Source of the DNA: Akebia trifoliata
Lineage: Eukaryota; Streptophyta; Magnoliopsida; Ranunculales; Lardizabalaceae
DNA: 64,000 nucleotides
Assembly: GCA_017979445.1 (NCBI GenBank)
Contig: CM030711.1
Location: 1,240,001-1,304,000, forward strand
Direction of reading: 5' to 3'
The position numbers and the translations under genes are program-made. Shown here piece by piece: positions 48,840 through 61,035 of the stretch (position 1 is its first letter; the number at the start of each line of letters is the position of its first letter). The notes beneath the pieces are model-generated. The model was given only the letters and a program-made list of their open reading frames with translations. It had not been told where the DNA came from and did not search any database.

Positions 48840-49504
48840 AAATTCCTTAAATTACCTCGATAGAGGGATTTATTTCTAAATAACCACAAGTTTTGCAAGG
48901 TAGCATGATAGGACATTTAGTAAACTTTTTTCTTTTTTAATGGTCCTTCATTATTGGTGAACCCAACGTTTTTTAATTTAGTATCGAGTTCACCACTTTT
49001 AAAATAAAAAGTGATGAATCCTACAATGGTAAAATTCACACATTTTCAATTTTTGAATTTTTTTTATTAAAATACATGGAAAGATAAATTAAAATTTTGA
49101 AATAACGACTTATTTAGATGATTTCAACCCCAAAAGAATAATTTTTGATCGATTTTCATTAAAAAGATAAGAAAAAAAGATGAAAAAATCTTATTTTTTA
49201 ATATACATCTTCAAAATATTTATAAAAAAAAAAATCCTTGAAAATAATTTTTTTTCTTCTTAAATCATTTTTGACGGAATGGAGTCTTTGAAACTTGATT
49301 AAAATTGTCAAAAATTCAATATTTTTGAATGAAAACGATGAGTTTGGACAATAAGAGTTTTCAATTGTGAGAATTGTGGGAGATGAGGTCTAGGGATTAT
49401 TAATAAAAGAAAAATTTACAAAATGGAATATTAAAAGACCACCCAAAATTGAAGGACTATTAAAAAAAAATCCCTCCATCAGGGTCTTTTAAATAATTTT
49501 CCCA
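48840..49504 (+). mobile_element. Family E TIR element
   Basis: The left terminus gaaaattccttaaattacc and the right terminus ggtcttttaaataattttc are inverted, with agagggattt and aaatccctcc following inward. The interior matches 6780-7213. No transposase frame is visible in 665 bp. Confidence 0.55.
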
Positions 49505-51287
49505 TCTTTTTACCAAACAGGATGATTCCAAGGATATTATAGGTCCACTGAAAGATAGCCGAAAGAATAAATGTGCACCCAAACAGTTGGGTCATATACG
49601 CGTGGGTTCAGGTTCATTAATATATATACCACGGGCCCCGCAACATGAGGTCAGTTTCCATTATACTTTCATAAAATCAAAGAAAGAAAGAAAGTTAGTC
49701 AAGCGTAAAGGCATAGCTACCTTTATATCTTTTGTTTTATAGGCATCTTTAAGGAGGGTTGATTCTATAGTCCTGGGAGTTGAAATGAAACTTGATCACC
49801 ATTGATTGTCACGTAGCACCACTCTTTTGGACTTAGTCACCAATGGATGGTAATTTTTAACAAATAGATTAACAAGAATCACCTCGAGATTTGAGTCTAG
49901 AATAGATAAATCAAGAATTATGAATAAATTGTCAAGTGGAGAATCCATGATTGAATCTAAGATATAGGACAATTCTCTGAGTTAGATTCAGAGTAGGGGG
50001 TGTCAATAGGTCGCAATCAAACTCCAGTTTGATTTTTAAGAAAATTAGAATCATAACCACTATTTTTTTCGATTCTAGATAATTAAAAATTAATAGGTTA
50101 TCTACAAAGTACCAATTTAATTTCATTAAAAATATGATTTTTCTTTTTCTTTTCAAAAGTAAAATTTATTTATAAAATTTTATACAAATGATAGACTTTA
50201 GGAATAGATGACTTATTTTGAGCTCCAATATTTACTTTATATGAAAAATTGAAGAATTTTATATAATATATGCTAATTTTAAAGTATAGAATAATCTTAA
50301 ATCATGTAAAAATATAAAAATACTGATAAAATAAATCGATTTAGGATACTCATGTGAATTCATTGGATAGAATCTAACTATTTTAATTCTATATTAGATC
50401 CAGCTCTAATCAGTTCCAATGAAAAGGGAATTGAAATTAAGATTTTGGGTAAACGGGTATCCATTAACACCCCTAATTTGGAGTAGGGAATTGTGCTTAG
50501 AATTTTGAGTTAGGAAGAGTTGATTGCAATTAGACCGTTGCCACTTATATTTAGACTAGAGTTCACCCGTGCTTACGATATAAGCATTCTTTCTCGAATT
50601 AAGGGGTAAAATAGAAAAAATAAAATTGAAATAAGTGGTGATAATTTTAACATGACTTGCGAACACAACACGAAATCAGTTGGTTTGGATCAAGTGTAAT
50701 TGTAGTTGGGGTATTATTGATATTTTTTAAAGTTAAAATAGAAAAAAAATAAAAAATAATAAAGTGGGTTAAGAAAATTATAACTTGATGAGAGGGTTAA
50801 GGACATAAAAATAAAAAATAACAAATAAAATAAAATTGAAAGAATATTATTAAAAAAATTAGATTAAAATAGTAAAAGATGAAAAATAAAAAATAGATCA
50901 TAAAGGATAAAAGAGAAATTATAATAAAATTAGAGAGATAAAAATAAAATTAAGGGGTAAAATAAAAAAGCAATAAAGTGAGGGCAGGAGCAACTCATTT
51001 GTATTTCATTATATAAATGTTGGCAATAATCAAATCCTTTTCATATCTCGAGGGAGATTGTAGATTTTGGCATTCACACATCCACCGATGCTTGGGGTGG
51101 ACTCTAGCATTTATGCCTACATGGATAGGAAACTAATTAGAAGGTACCACGTGGTTACTCAAGAGAATGGCATTTGAGTTGCAAATCAACTTCCGGAAGT
51201 ACACAATACAACACTATTCTTTTCATGCATCCCTTGTGTAACTTTCTTTTCAACACATTTCTTGCCTTTTTCCCTTCTAAAAATCCC

Positions 51288-51295
51288 TATAAAAT
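51288..51295 (+). promoter_or_regulatory. Probable TATA box of the carboxypeptidase gene
   Basis: ctataaaatccc lies about 60 bases upstream of the ATG at 51349, consistent with a leader of about 30 bases. Confidence 0.5.
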
Positions 51296-51348
51296 CCCTC
51301 CACCATCAAACCTTCTCTCATCTATTTTTTTTTTCCAGAAAATAAAAA

Positions 51349-54300
51349 ATGGAGGAAAAATTGATTCTCATTCTTCTATCTTCTCTATTTGTTTTGGCGT
51401 TTCCTTTCTCCTCTACAACAACTTCCATTCCTCGAGATCTTCACCTTTCTTTTGCATCAACGAACAGCAGTGCAGAAAAACTGATTCGACAGCTAAATCT
51501 GATACCCAAAGATGCTACAGAGGTCTTGGAGGATTTCTCTTCAGTCCAAACGAAGAAGATCGTTGAGAAACGTTTCAAGTTTCCTAACTTTGCTGTTTCT
51601 GAAACGGTAGAAGAGTTGGGTCACCATGCTGGGTATTATAAGATTAAGAATTCCCATGCTGCAAGGTACGTTTTATAATTCTGTAGGTCAATACGTGGCA
51701 CAATCTTCATGGTCCACTTGGCACCAATTATATTAAACTCGTTAGCGAGTTAAACAGTTTAAATCGGTTTAAGATTATTCATTTAAATATTTATAATTTT
51801 TTTTTTCTTATTATAAGGTGGATGAGTAGGAATGCACACTTACAAAATCTTGTTTTATATATAAAATAAGGGAATCGTTCGGAAGCCCCATAGAGAGCCA
51901 AAAATTGTGCCAAACATTTTTGAAAATAGGGGTTAGTAATTTTAGAATGGGCTGATTTTTTGTGAGGATAATCTCTATGGTGAATAGATCATCCTCACCA
52001 AAAATCAGTTTATTTCGAAACTTTTAACCCTAGTTACAAGTTGAAGAATTGTGGACTATCCGATTTCTATAAATCACTTTTGATGAGATTAGAAGTTTCG
52101 GAATGAGCTGATTTTTGGTGAGGACGATCTCCTCATTATAGAGATCACTGTCACAAAAAATCATCACATTCTGAAACCCCTAACCCATACATTGAAAAAA
52201 TGTTTGGCTCTCTGTAGGGCCTCCTAAACACCACCAATAAAATAAATGTTTAAATCATTAAAAAATTATTGTATAACTAAAACCAGACAACCGAATTGAC
52301 TCAGTTGAGTTCTTATAAACTTGGCTGGTCAACTCGTGAATCAATTCTTTTACATGTGGGCCCAGGAGTGGAACTCCATATAGAAAAGGGGCCCCCAAAA
52401 AATTTAAAAAATGATTTTATATTCACTTAACCCGCTTTACAGACAAGGGCTGAAATTTATAGAATTTTTTCCTCGACATCCCTGTGGCATTGGATCATGT
52501 TTAAGGGTGCTATAAAGTGAACTTAATGACTCATAGTAAGATTTGAAATCTTTCTTAGTAAGGTCTTATATGTATAAAATCTTAGGAAAGAAAAATTCTT
52601 TCACAGTTTCACTAACTTTTTATACGTTTCAACAAATCGTAATTTTAGAGTTCAAATTAAAGAGTCGAGTAAACTTTACTCGACAATTTTGTTATTAATT
52701 TTCAAAATAAATATCATTTTTGTCAAAATGGCATAAGACTAATTGTTAGTGTTTGTACTCAATTCGCCTTCTCCACTTCTTTAGCACGAGCGTTTGAGTT
52801 ACACTTCTCTTTTTCGATAAAAAAATTATTATTTTTACAATTCTCTTTTTATTTCTAATTTTTATAATTTCATCTTTTATACTATTAGTTTGGCCTCGCA
52901 AGTGATCTCTTGGTCCACCCTATGTGGGCCTGATCTATGATGAGAGAGAATTCAAATCCAACGGCTATAATCACAAATGTAGCTCTCTTTTTGACTGGTC
53001 AAAAAATAAGAAATCTTCTATTAGCACACCAACTGTTACTTAAAATAGTTGAATCTTTCTCAAAATTAAATAAATATTTTTTTAGGGTATAGATAGTGAT
53101 TTTTTCCCACACCCCATTAGTATTTGTGTGGGATCTTTCCCTCTGTTTTAAGAAAACCTTTTCTAAGAAATCCTAGTAGATGACATTGGTATCTCTAAGC
53201 TCATATTTGGTGTGCAATGTATAAAATCATTAATTAGCTAGTGTGTTATAAGTAAACATTGATGAGCCAATGAAATTCTCCAAAATAATTGACTTGGTTA
53301 ATGACCAGAAATAATTTCATTTTTGCTGGAATCCGATGTAACAATAAAAAGTAATGAGCCGTTGTTTAAGAACAATGCCAAATTAGGGCACACGTTAAGG
53401 TGCAATAAATACACTTGGGAAATTGGAATCTGAGGCTATTTTGGTAAAAAAAATAAATTTTTTTAAGGGCATTTTTGGTACGAAATCCAATTTCTAAAGT
53501 GTATTATTGTTACATTAACGTGTGCCCTAACAAAATCCATTAAAAAAAAAGCAGGGCTTGTGTTTAAGAGATTATATGATTCTTATATTTTCTCTCAAAA
53601 GTTTATATGGACTTATATGCCCATGATATTTTAATGTTGGTTAGACTTAGAGGAGGGCATTATCCGTGAGAAAAAGCTTCAAAATTTTGGGCCCAGTTCA
53701 TTATGTTGTGGACCGGGTTTGGGTACTGTTACCAGTCTGCTTAGTTATCGGACCAAGCTAGGCCCAATTCATGTTTTGGGTTTGCCTTGCGCTTTAGAAT
53801 ATACATGGTCCAGTCCAAAATTAGGCCCAAATACATGTGGCCAGGCCGAGCTTGAACATTGGTATTTTATTTGGCCGAGTCTAAATCGGCTCATTGACGA
53901 ACCTAATCACTGCATTTATAATTTATTCCTAGGGAAGGGTCATATGTTATACATGGTAAAAGCTTGTCAAAACGGTGGACTCTTGTTGTTGCACATTTTA
54001 TTATTTATAAGAATAATGATTTCTGACTCCCCCTCTCACATACTCCCCCATACTCTCTTGATGTGGCATGTGCATAGAACCATAGAATTTCCTCGGGATA
54101 CACAACTGCACATATTTATGGGGATGGGAAATTGTGTATCCTAAGGAAAAGTCTTTGGTTCTATGCACATGCCACGTCAAGAGAGTATGGGGGAGTATGA
54201 TGGAGGGGGGAGTCAGGTTATCACAACTCCATTTAGAAAGATAAAAATATTGTTTTATTTTATATGAATATAAATAGATTATTTTAGATGCATTAATGTA

Positions 54301-57300
54301 GCTATCTAAAAATACTTTTGTAATTTAAAAAAAATATTTAATATGGAATTTGATCAACAATACTCACCCTTTTATCTATCATTTATAAAAGTATAAATAA
54401 ACATATATTGATCTATATTTTTATGTCTCCACTTGTAGGATGTTCTACTTTTTCTTTGAATCAAGGACTAAGAAGGGGGATCCAGTTGTTATATGGTTGA
54501 CTGGTGGGCCAGGCTGTAGCAGTGAATTGGCTGTTTTCTATGAAAATGGACCTTTCACTATTGCAGACAACTTGACTCTTCTATGGAATGATTATGGATG
54601 GGACAAGGTACTCTACTTCCCTCTGATTTCACCTTTAATTTCAACAAAACAAATGTGTTTTTTTTTTTTTTTTTCAAATCTTAGTTGTAATGATCATTTT
54701 AATGCTTATAATTTCCATGACATTTTAACTTTGTCTTGGGCTCTATATCGATTTGGTGGGTCGGTCTTGGCGTCATGATCATTTTGATGTTCTTGGCATG
54801 ACCATCCATGAACATTGAACAAATTAATGGTGGGTCCATGTGTTTGCATGTTAAGGCCCACATAACAAAAAAGGTGGGGTCGTTGAATGACCAATCTAAT
54901 AGATTCTCTAAAGACGAGTTTAAGAACTCGCAATGTGTTTTTTAGAACTAGATTGGTATGCAAGAAGGAAATGCTCAGTTTAATTGGTTTCAACTTTTGA
55001 TGTTCTATTTTCTCACAAAAGAATGGCTCAACAACTTCTTCCAAGAGCATAGGTCCCATGTCTTACATATAGGCCATTGCATATATGGGTTCCTAAAAGC
55101 ATAGGACATGTAATATGCCAATGCCTAGGCTAAAGACTTATCACACCAATCCTGTGGGGCGCATGAGGTATGTTGGCACATGGGTCGAGTACACACTCGC
55201 TATACCATTCACAGGTAAATGCCATGACCCTATGCCTTTGTTGGGTTCAAATGGACGAATTGATTATCTCAAGACGTCATGGATCAAGTGTGCAATGGAT
55301 GCTAGTTGCTCTCCTAGTCTGAGTATATCATCCCCTCTTAGTGTTTTAGTCCGATATTGGGATGGTTTTGTGCATGCATGCTTGTGATCGGTGACTCTTG
55401 GCACAATAGCTTGGCCATGTGCACGATGTGCTTTATGTGACATCAGTTGCTTTGTTACTCGGGGATGATCTCAATGATGATTTATGCGTATGGGGGATAT
55501 TTAGTACTATAAGCTTCTTTTTTCATTTTTGATTTGTATTACTATATCTGCTTTGGTAGCTGTTTTATGAATTTCATATTTGAAAATCAAATGCATTTTG
55601 TTTGCTTTATGTGAGAATTCTAACATAATTATTTTTGGTGCAGGCATCAAACCTACTGTATGTCGACCAGCCCACGGGAACGGGCTTTAGTTATAGTTCT
55701 GATAATCGTGACTTTCGCCACAATGAAGAGGGGGTTAGTAACGATCTGTATGACTTCTTACAGGTACATTACTTTTTTTTTTTTGGTTATATCTTTTATG
55801 TTATTGTACTTAAATGTCGTAACTTATTCTAAAATTACTTGGTAGTAGTTTATCTTAAAAATTCCACCAAATTCATGACAATATGAACCTATGTTGTTCA
55901 TTTGATTGTCAAAGTTAATGATGTTAGGACTTGATGAAATAGTTTTGTATGATGTTAGGCTTTTTTCGCTGAGCATCCTCAGTATGCTAAGAATGATTTT
56001 TACATAACCGGAGAATCATATGCTGGGCACTACATTCCTGCTTTCGCTGCTCGTGTTAACCAAGGAAATAAAGCTAAAGAAGGGATTCATATAAACTTGA
56101 AGGTACTTTGTCTGATTCAAATTGTTTCATAATTAAATTTTTGGTCACTTGTGCTTTTGTTTTCTTGGACTTAAATAATTGGAAAAATGGTTGAACAGGG
56201 ATTTGCCATTGGAAATGGACTCACTAATCCTGCAATCCAATACAAAGCGTACACAGATTATGCATTAGAAATGAAGATAATTCAAGAATCTGACTACAAG
56301 AGTATAAATGCGTTACTTCCAGAATGCGAACAGACAATAGACAGTTGTGGTAATTCTATTTATTTTTTGGGTCTAGAGAGCTTCCAAAAAGGAATTTTTT
56401 TTTTGCTAGGCAAGCAAGCGTAAGTGGTCAGCGTGAATGTGGGTTCAACAAGTTTTGAACCTATGTCATGAGGTCAACTCTCCACACTTCTTTCCAACTT
56501 AGCTAAGTTGGCATACTTTCAAGAGCTTCCATAAGTTATGAGGCATAGGTTCCCATCCTTGCTTGTGATTAGTTTGTCATAAAGGCCTATATTTTAATTA
56601 AAAGTAACAATTATGTGATGAATAAGTCACGAGATCACGGGTCTGATAATTGCCTACGTATCGTCCTTCATCCTTCAATAATTGGAAATTCTGTTTTCAG
56701 GCATTAATGGTGAAGATGATTGCATCACCGCACATGATGTTTGCAATACCATATTCAATCAAATCATGGGGATCGCAGGAAATATCAATGTAAGGAAACT
56801 TGGGTATCATTGGTGTTGATTAAACGAGCGAATATCTTAAATTTGATGAGCTTCGTATGATGTTTAATTTTTGTTCTGCAGTATTACGATATCAGAAAGA
56901 AATGCGTAGGGGACCTATGCTATGATTTCTCAAAGATGGAGAAATTCCTGAATCAGAAGTCGGTAAGGGATGCTCTCGGAGTTGGGAACATAGAATTTGT
57001 CTCGTGTAGTCCTAGTGTGTACGACGACATGCTAGCGGACTGGATGAGGAATCTTGAAGTTGGTATACCTTCACTTCTCAAGGATGGAATCAAGTTGCTA
57101 ATATATGCCGGGGAGTATGATCTGATATGCAATTGGCTCGGTAAGTTTCTTCGGCTCAATTCAAAAGTCCACTTTTTGAGAGTTGCAAGCACCCTCAATC
57201 CTCTTATCAATTTCTTCGAAGTCATTGGATTTTTTTTTCTCGTTTCAAAATCTTGAAACAACGAAGCAGTAAAGAGTCAAGAAAAACACACGAAACACAC

Positions 57301-57771
57301 AAGGATTTACGTGGTTCGGCACTGTGCCTATGTCCATGGTTCAGAACAAGAACAATCACTATTTTCTTTTACCCATTTGTTTTACTGCCTTAACGATCTC
57401 TATTATAAAACTGGGGGTTGCTAAAACATGTCTATCTCCCCAAAAATAGAAAAAAAAAAACCTTAAGAAAATATTACATAATTCCCATTTTAGTAACCCT
57501 AAAAATGTGACAGAATACAAGACAATTGCACAACAAAAATCTCCTCCATTCTTCCACTTTGTCTCGAAGAGTGGCTAAGATCAAGAGGTTCGATTTGAAA
57601 AAGACGAACTTAGTGTGTATTTGCATTTTGGGCAGGAAATTCAAGGTGGGTTCATGCTATGGAATGGACCGGTCAGCAAGATTTTGCAGGATCACCAAAC
57701 GTTCCGTTCGTTGTGGATGGTGCAGAAGTAGGAATGTTGAAAAGCTGTGGTCCTCTTAGTTTTCTCAAGGT

Positions 57772-57807
<36 letters not shown>

Positions 57808-58060
57808 TCACACATACACATAAACAAGACTTGTATTGGTGTTAAAGATCTCATCAGTGATTTTTCGATCTGTTTTTCTGTCTCAAATCTTATCTTAATA
57901 TACAATACTTAATTATGTCGCAACAAAACAGGTCCACAATGCGGGTCACATGGTTCCGATGGATAAACCAAAGGCTGCATTGGAAATGCTGAAGAGATGG
58001 ACTCAAGGTGAACTTGTTGAAGCTGCTAATGAGATGGAAGACATGGTTGCGGACATATGA
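51349..58060 (+). CDS. SCPL: Serine carboxypeptidase-like protein (family S10)
   Basis: Nine exons join in frame to 503 aa: 51349-51665, 54439-54607, 55644-55763, 55959-56102, 56199-56349, 56701-56789, 56882-57140, 57636-57769, 57932-58060, all GT-AG. Seen: a signal peptide (about 1-25); the oxyanion region [11 protein letters not shown] (from 127); [10 protein letters not shown]; the nucleophile S222 in [18 protein letters not shown]410 in [11 protein letters not shown]; and H467 in [13 protein letters not shown]. The full Ser-Asp-His triad and full family length argue for an active secretory or vacuolar enzyme that trims C-terminal residues; some relatives act as acyltransferases. The long propeptide-like stretch before exon 2 and the sequence type are like SCPL47/48/49 (carboxypeptidase III), which is inference. 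Intron 1 (2.8 kb) carries three transposon copies, intron 5 a SINE and intron 7 an LTR-like fragment. A poly(A) signal follows at 58093. Confidence 0.93.
51877..52230. mobile_element. Family B inverted-repeat MITE, copy 2
   Basis: Outer arms gaagccccatagagagcc and ggctctctgtagggcctcc are inverted. Inside are four modules with gaatgggctgattttttgtg or variants and gagatcatcctcac, as in 545-918. It lies in intron 1 of the carboxypeptidase gene. Confidence 0.6.
53383..53530. mobile_element. Family D TIR element in SCPL intron 1
   Basis: Inverted ends ttagggcacacgttaaggtg and cattaacgtgtgccctaa, followed inward by aataaatacac and gtgtattatt. 148 bp. It is a cleaner copy of the element at 5166-5340. 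Confidence 0.65.
54012..54223. mobile_element. Family A palindrome in SCPL intron 1
   Basis: The arms pair: tactcccccatactctcttg with caagagagtatgggggagta, atgtggcatgtgcatagaac with ttctatgcacatgccacgtc, and cctcgggatacacaa with ttgtgtatcctaagg. The intact site tgccacgtca is at 54170-54179. It lies about 215 bases before exon 2. Confidence 0.75.
56390..56521 (-). mobile_element. SINE in SCPL intron 5
   Basis: On the minus strand: ttagctaagttgga (box A-like) and cataggttcaaaac (box B-like), ending in an A-run. Flanks agagcttccaaaa (56377-56389) and agagcttccataa (56522-56534) agree at 12 of 13 positions, a target duplication. Confidence 0.7.
57255..57600. mobile_element. LTR-like fragment in SCPL intron 7
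   Basis: Contains aaggatttacgtggttcggc and, further on, gacaattgcacaacaaaaat with ctcctccattcttcc. From memory, these words are common in plant LTR sequences (TRIM or Copia type). It fills most of intron 7 (57141-57635). No internal retrotransposon domain is present; the orientation and ends are uncertain. Confidence 0.4.
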
Positions 58061-58092
58061 CGTAGTAACTCATTTGCTTAAGCTCTAGTTTG

Positions 58093-58098
58093 AATAAA
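58093..58098 (+). terminator. Poly(A) signal of the carboxypeptidase gene
   Basis: AATAAA, 33 bases after the stop codon at 58060. A poly-C/poly-A run follows at 58129-58165. Confidence 0.45.
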
Positions 58099-58860
58099 AT
58101 GGAGACTCCTTTAATGGTGTTAATCATCCCCCCCCCCCCCCCCCCCAAAAAAAAAAAAAAAAAAATAATAATAATAATAAAATATAATAAAATGGGATTA
58201 TGTATTGAGGAGTGCCGAATCATATTCTCTAGGATTAGATCTCTTAGTTATGGAAGTTATGTAACCAATTTGTGTTCTATTTAATAAGAGTTTAACCGAA
58301 GATCATAGATATCTGGCAATTTCACATTATCTCAAACATCATTCTAATATTTCAGTTATATTGAACGTCTCACACCTCCAACATGTAGTTTGAGGTGTTG
58401 GGGCAATTCTGTATCTCAGGGTCCATTGCACTATCCACGATGTGCCAGAGGAAGTAAGTTTCTCATCCCTACAAGAGGGTTTTTATCTAGCAATTAATAG
58501 AAACTTATTTAAAAATAAGTGGTGAGTAAAATACTATATTCGTTTGTACACATCGAAGTGGTAAAAATAAAAATCAAATTTTCAACAACATTTAAGAAGA
58601 TTTCATGTTAATATGAATATGAAAATTCAACAAAGCAATTTACCAACCAAACTTTTACAATGCTTTGTAATTTTGAAGTAATAACTTGAACAAAACTTCT
58701 GTAATGTTTGATTGTAGTGTTTTAATCTTTAATAATTACGGTGTGGTAAGTAATTTAAAATTTTGGGGTGTAGAAAATAAAAGTCGGGGTGCTAATAGCA
58801 GTTCTCTATAATAAGGGAGAGGAGACTACGAGGGAGAGGGAGAGGGAGAGGGAGAGAAAG

Positions 58861-59628
58861 ATGGTGTTACAGAAGAACAGCGACAGCGAAGAAGACGAAA
58901 CCATCTTCTATCGCGTCTCGTCTTCCACTCCATCTTCATCTTCAACCCTAAATCCTTCCAAAACCCAGAAAAGATCGCGTGGAAGTGGAGGCTTAGCTCC
59001 ATCAAAATCAACAGTTTACGTTAGCAATCTAGATTTCAATCTCACAAACTCAGATCTCTTCACCATCTTCTCCACATTCGGAAAAGTCGCCAAAGTCACA
59101 ATCCTCAAAGATCGTCTCTCTCGCCGCAGCCGTGGCGTCGCCTTCATTCTCTTCGTTTCTCAAGAAGACGCGCGAAAAGCCGTACAAGAAATGAAAGGAA
59201 AGGTCTTAAACAAACGAACCCTAACTGTATCGATCGCTTCGGATAACGGTAGAGCTACAGAGTTTATACGGAGGAAGGTTTATAAGGATAAGAGTAGGTG
59301 TTATGAGTGTGGGGAAGATGGGCATTTGTCGTACGAGTGTCCAAGGAATCAGCTTGGACCGAGGGAGAGACCAGTGCCGAAGCGGGTTAGGAGAGATCAG
59401 GGAGGAGTGAGGGATGTAGAGAAGGGGAGATTTCATGGTGTGGATGATGATGAGGATGAAGAATCGGATGGTGGAGAAGGGTTTGAGGATGATAATTGGG
59501 CGTCTGTTGTTGATACGAGAGGAGTTGATGAGAGATTGATGAAGGAGAGTGAGAGGGTTTTGGAGAAGAAGATGAAGAAAGAGAAGAAATCAAGTTATTT
59601 TAGTGATGAGAGTGGTGATGACGAGTGA
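58861..59628 (+). CDS. SNRNP31: U11/U12 snRNP 31 kDa protein
   Basis: A protein of the minor (U12-type) spliceosome, part of the U11/U12 di-snRNP in the nucleus; plant relatives act as RNA chaperones needed for U12-intron splicing. Intronless, 255 aa, close to the family length. Seen: a Ser-rich start; an RRM (about 50-126) with RNP2 VYVSNL (52-57) and RNP1 RGVAFILF (91-98); a CCHC zinc knuckle C147-x2-C150-x4-H155-x4-C160 ([14 protein letters not shown]); then a basic PVPKRVRR stretch and an acidic/Lys-rich tail ([27 protein letters not shown]). The RRM-plus-knuckle order fits this protein best; a general SR-like factor is the alternative. I chose the ATG at 58861 because the frame upstream (58789) only reads through a GA-repeat leader as RERERERER. 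The GA repeat lies directly before the start codon. Confidence 0.92.
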   Translation: MVLQKNSDSEEDETIFYRVSSSTPSSSSTLNPSKTQKRSRGSGGLAPSKSTVYVSNLDFNLTNSDLFTIFSTFGKVAKVTILKDRLSRRSRGVAFILFVSQEDARKAVQEMKGKVLNKRTLTVSIASDNGRATEFIRRKVYKDKSRCYECGEDGHLSYECPRNQLGPRERPVPKRVRRDQGGVRDVEKGRFHGVDDDEDEESDGGEGFEDDNWASVVDTRGVDERLMKESERVLEKKMKKEKKSSYFSDESGDDE

Positions 59629-59689
59629 AAAGTGGAATTTTTATGATCTTTGAAGGTATATTTTCTCTTTCCCCTTTCCACTACATTTG

Positions 59690-60600
59690 GCTTTTTTAGT
59701 AAGTTGGATTTCTGGGTTTCATTTTGCGTAATTGGTGGTTGCAATCTTCGTTCATTTATTTATTTTTTATAATAATTTCCTGATTGATTTTAGTTAGTCA
59801 AGAGAATACTTTTCTGTTACAAATTGGATTAGGGCTTCTCAATGGCAATGCAAAATTAGAACATTCACAAAATTGAACGCATAATTGTGGACTTATTTAA
59901 CAGTTTTATAGCCAAAATTTGTGATATTTCCTATTTTTTGTCTTATGGGTAATGTTAGCAAGACTGATTGTTTCAAAAAAGGATCATGAATGAGGTAGTT
60001 TGTTATTGTAATCTTAGTTCTGTTAGTTCAGCTTATTTCTGAATTTGTGATTTTTTGGTCGATTTTTAAATACATTTCTGGTTGATTTTAGTTAATCAAG
60101 AAAATACTTTTCTGTTAAAAATTTAATTAGGGATTCTCAATGGCAATGCTAAATTGGAACATTAACAGTATACAACACATAATTGTGGACTTGTTTAACA
60201 GTTTTACAGCTAAAATTTGTGATATTTCCTCTTTTTTGACATATGGGTAATAGCAGTTTTTTTAGTAATTTAGATTTTTGGATTTCATTTTGCATAATTT
60301 GTTGGTGCAACCTGAGTTCTGTACTTCTGTTGGGCCAACTTCTATCTGAATTTGGGTTTTTTTTCCGTCATTTTTTATAATAATTTTCTGGTTGAGAATA
60401 CTTTTCTGTTACAAATTTGATTAGGGATTCTCAATCGCAATGTGAAATCAGAAATTCAATAAAATTGAGCTCAATTGTGTACTTATTTAACAGTTTTACA
60501 GCTAAAATTTGCGATATTTCCTCTTTTTTGACATATGGGTAATGTTAATAAGGCCAATTGTTTCAAAAAAGTGTCATGAAGGAGGGAGTACTTTGTGAAC
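59690..60600 (+). repeat. Tandem repeat of about 300 bp downstream of SNRNP31
   Basis: Three diverged direct copies. Anchor words gaatacttttctgttacaaat or variants recur near 59800, 60100 and 60395, followed each time by ttctcaatggcaatg or ttctcaatcgcaatg, then gacttatttaacagtttta and tttgtgatatttcctc. It starts about 60 bases after the stop codon, so it may lie in the 3' UTR or an intron within it. Confidence 0.75.
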
Positions 60601-60775
60601 ATCCAGTGAACTTAATGGATTAATTGTAATTTCACTGAAACTTGTCATGATAATAGATTGGAGACACATGTTTAATCAAATGTCTGAAGAGAAAACTGAC
60701 ATGGCTAACGGATATTGGTACATTATTTGTTGTAATGGTTAGTGATAGATATGTTTAGTATATGATTTTGCATCC

Positions 60776-61035
60776 CCAAAAAGTCTTTGAAGAGTTCCTT
60801 GGAAGAATCACTTTAACAAAATATGGCAATACTTCACCCCTTTAGTAGATAATATTTCAATCAAGTAGAGGGGCTTAGGAACTCTTCCGAATCTTTCTCT
60901 TATCTCCAAAAAATCTTTGAATAGTTCCTTAGAAGAATCACTTAAACAAAATATGGAAAATACTTAATCCCTTTAGTAGATAAATATTTCAATCTTGTAG
61001 AGGCTTTAGGAACTCTTCCGAACCTTTCTCTTGCT
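60776..61035 (+). repeat. Tandem duplication of about 125 bp
   Basis: Two adjacent copies share aagtctttgaagagttcctt or aaatctttgaatagttcctt, agaagaatcact, cctttagtagataa and taggaactcttccga. Divergence is modest. Confidence 0.7.

Larger units (their letters stand above)
46150..51280. other. Gene-free interval with clustered palindromes
   Basis: No spliceable gene is visible. It holds a cluster of family A elements (47488-48433) and a family E element (48840-49504), listed separately. Near 46300-46770 there is a diverged inverted pair rich in ggtttggtt and aaccaaacc, which may be another DNA element. From 49560 to 51280 I see only AT-rich sequence with TAAAATAAAA-type low complexity around 50580-50980. 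Confidence 0.55.

Noticed and set aside
59387..59593. Minus-strand frames opposite SNRNP31
   Set aside because: Low-complexity shadows of the acidic/Lys tail of the sense protein.
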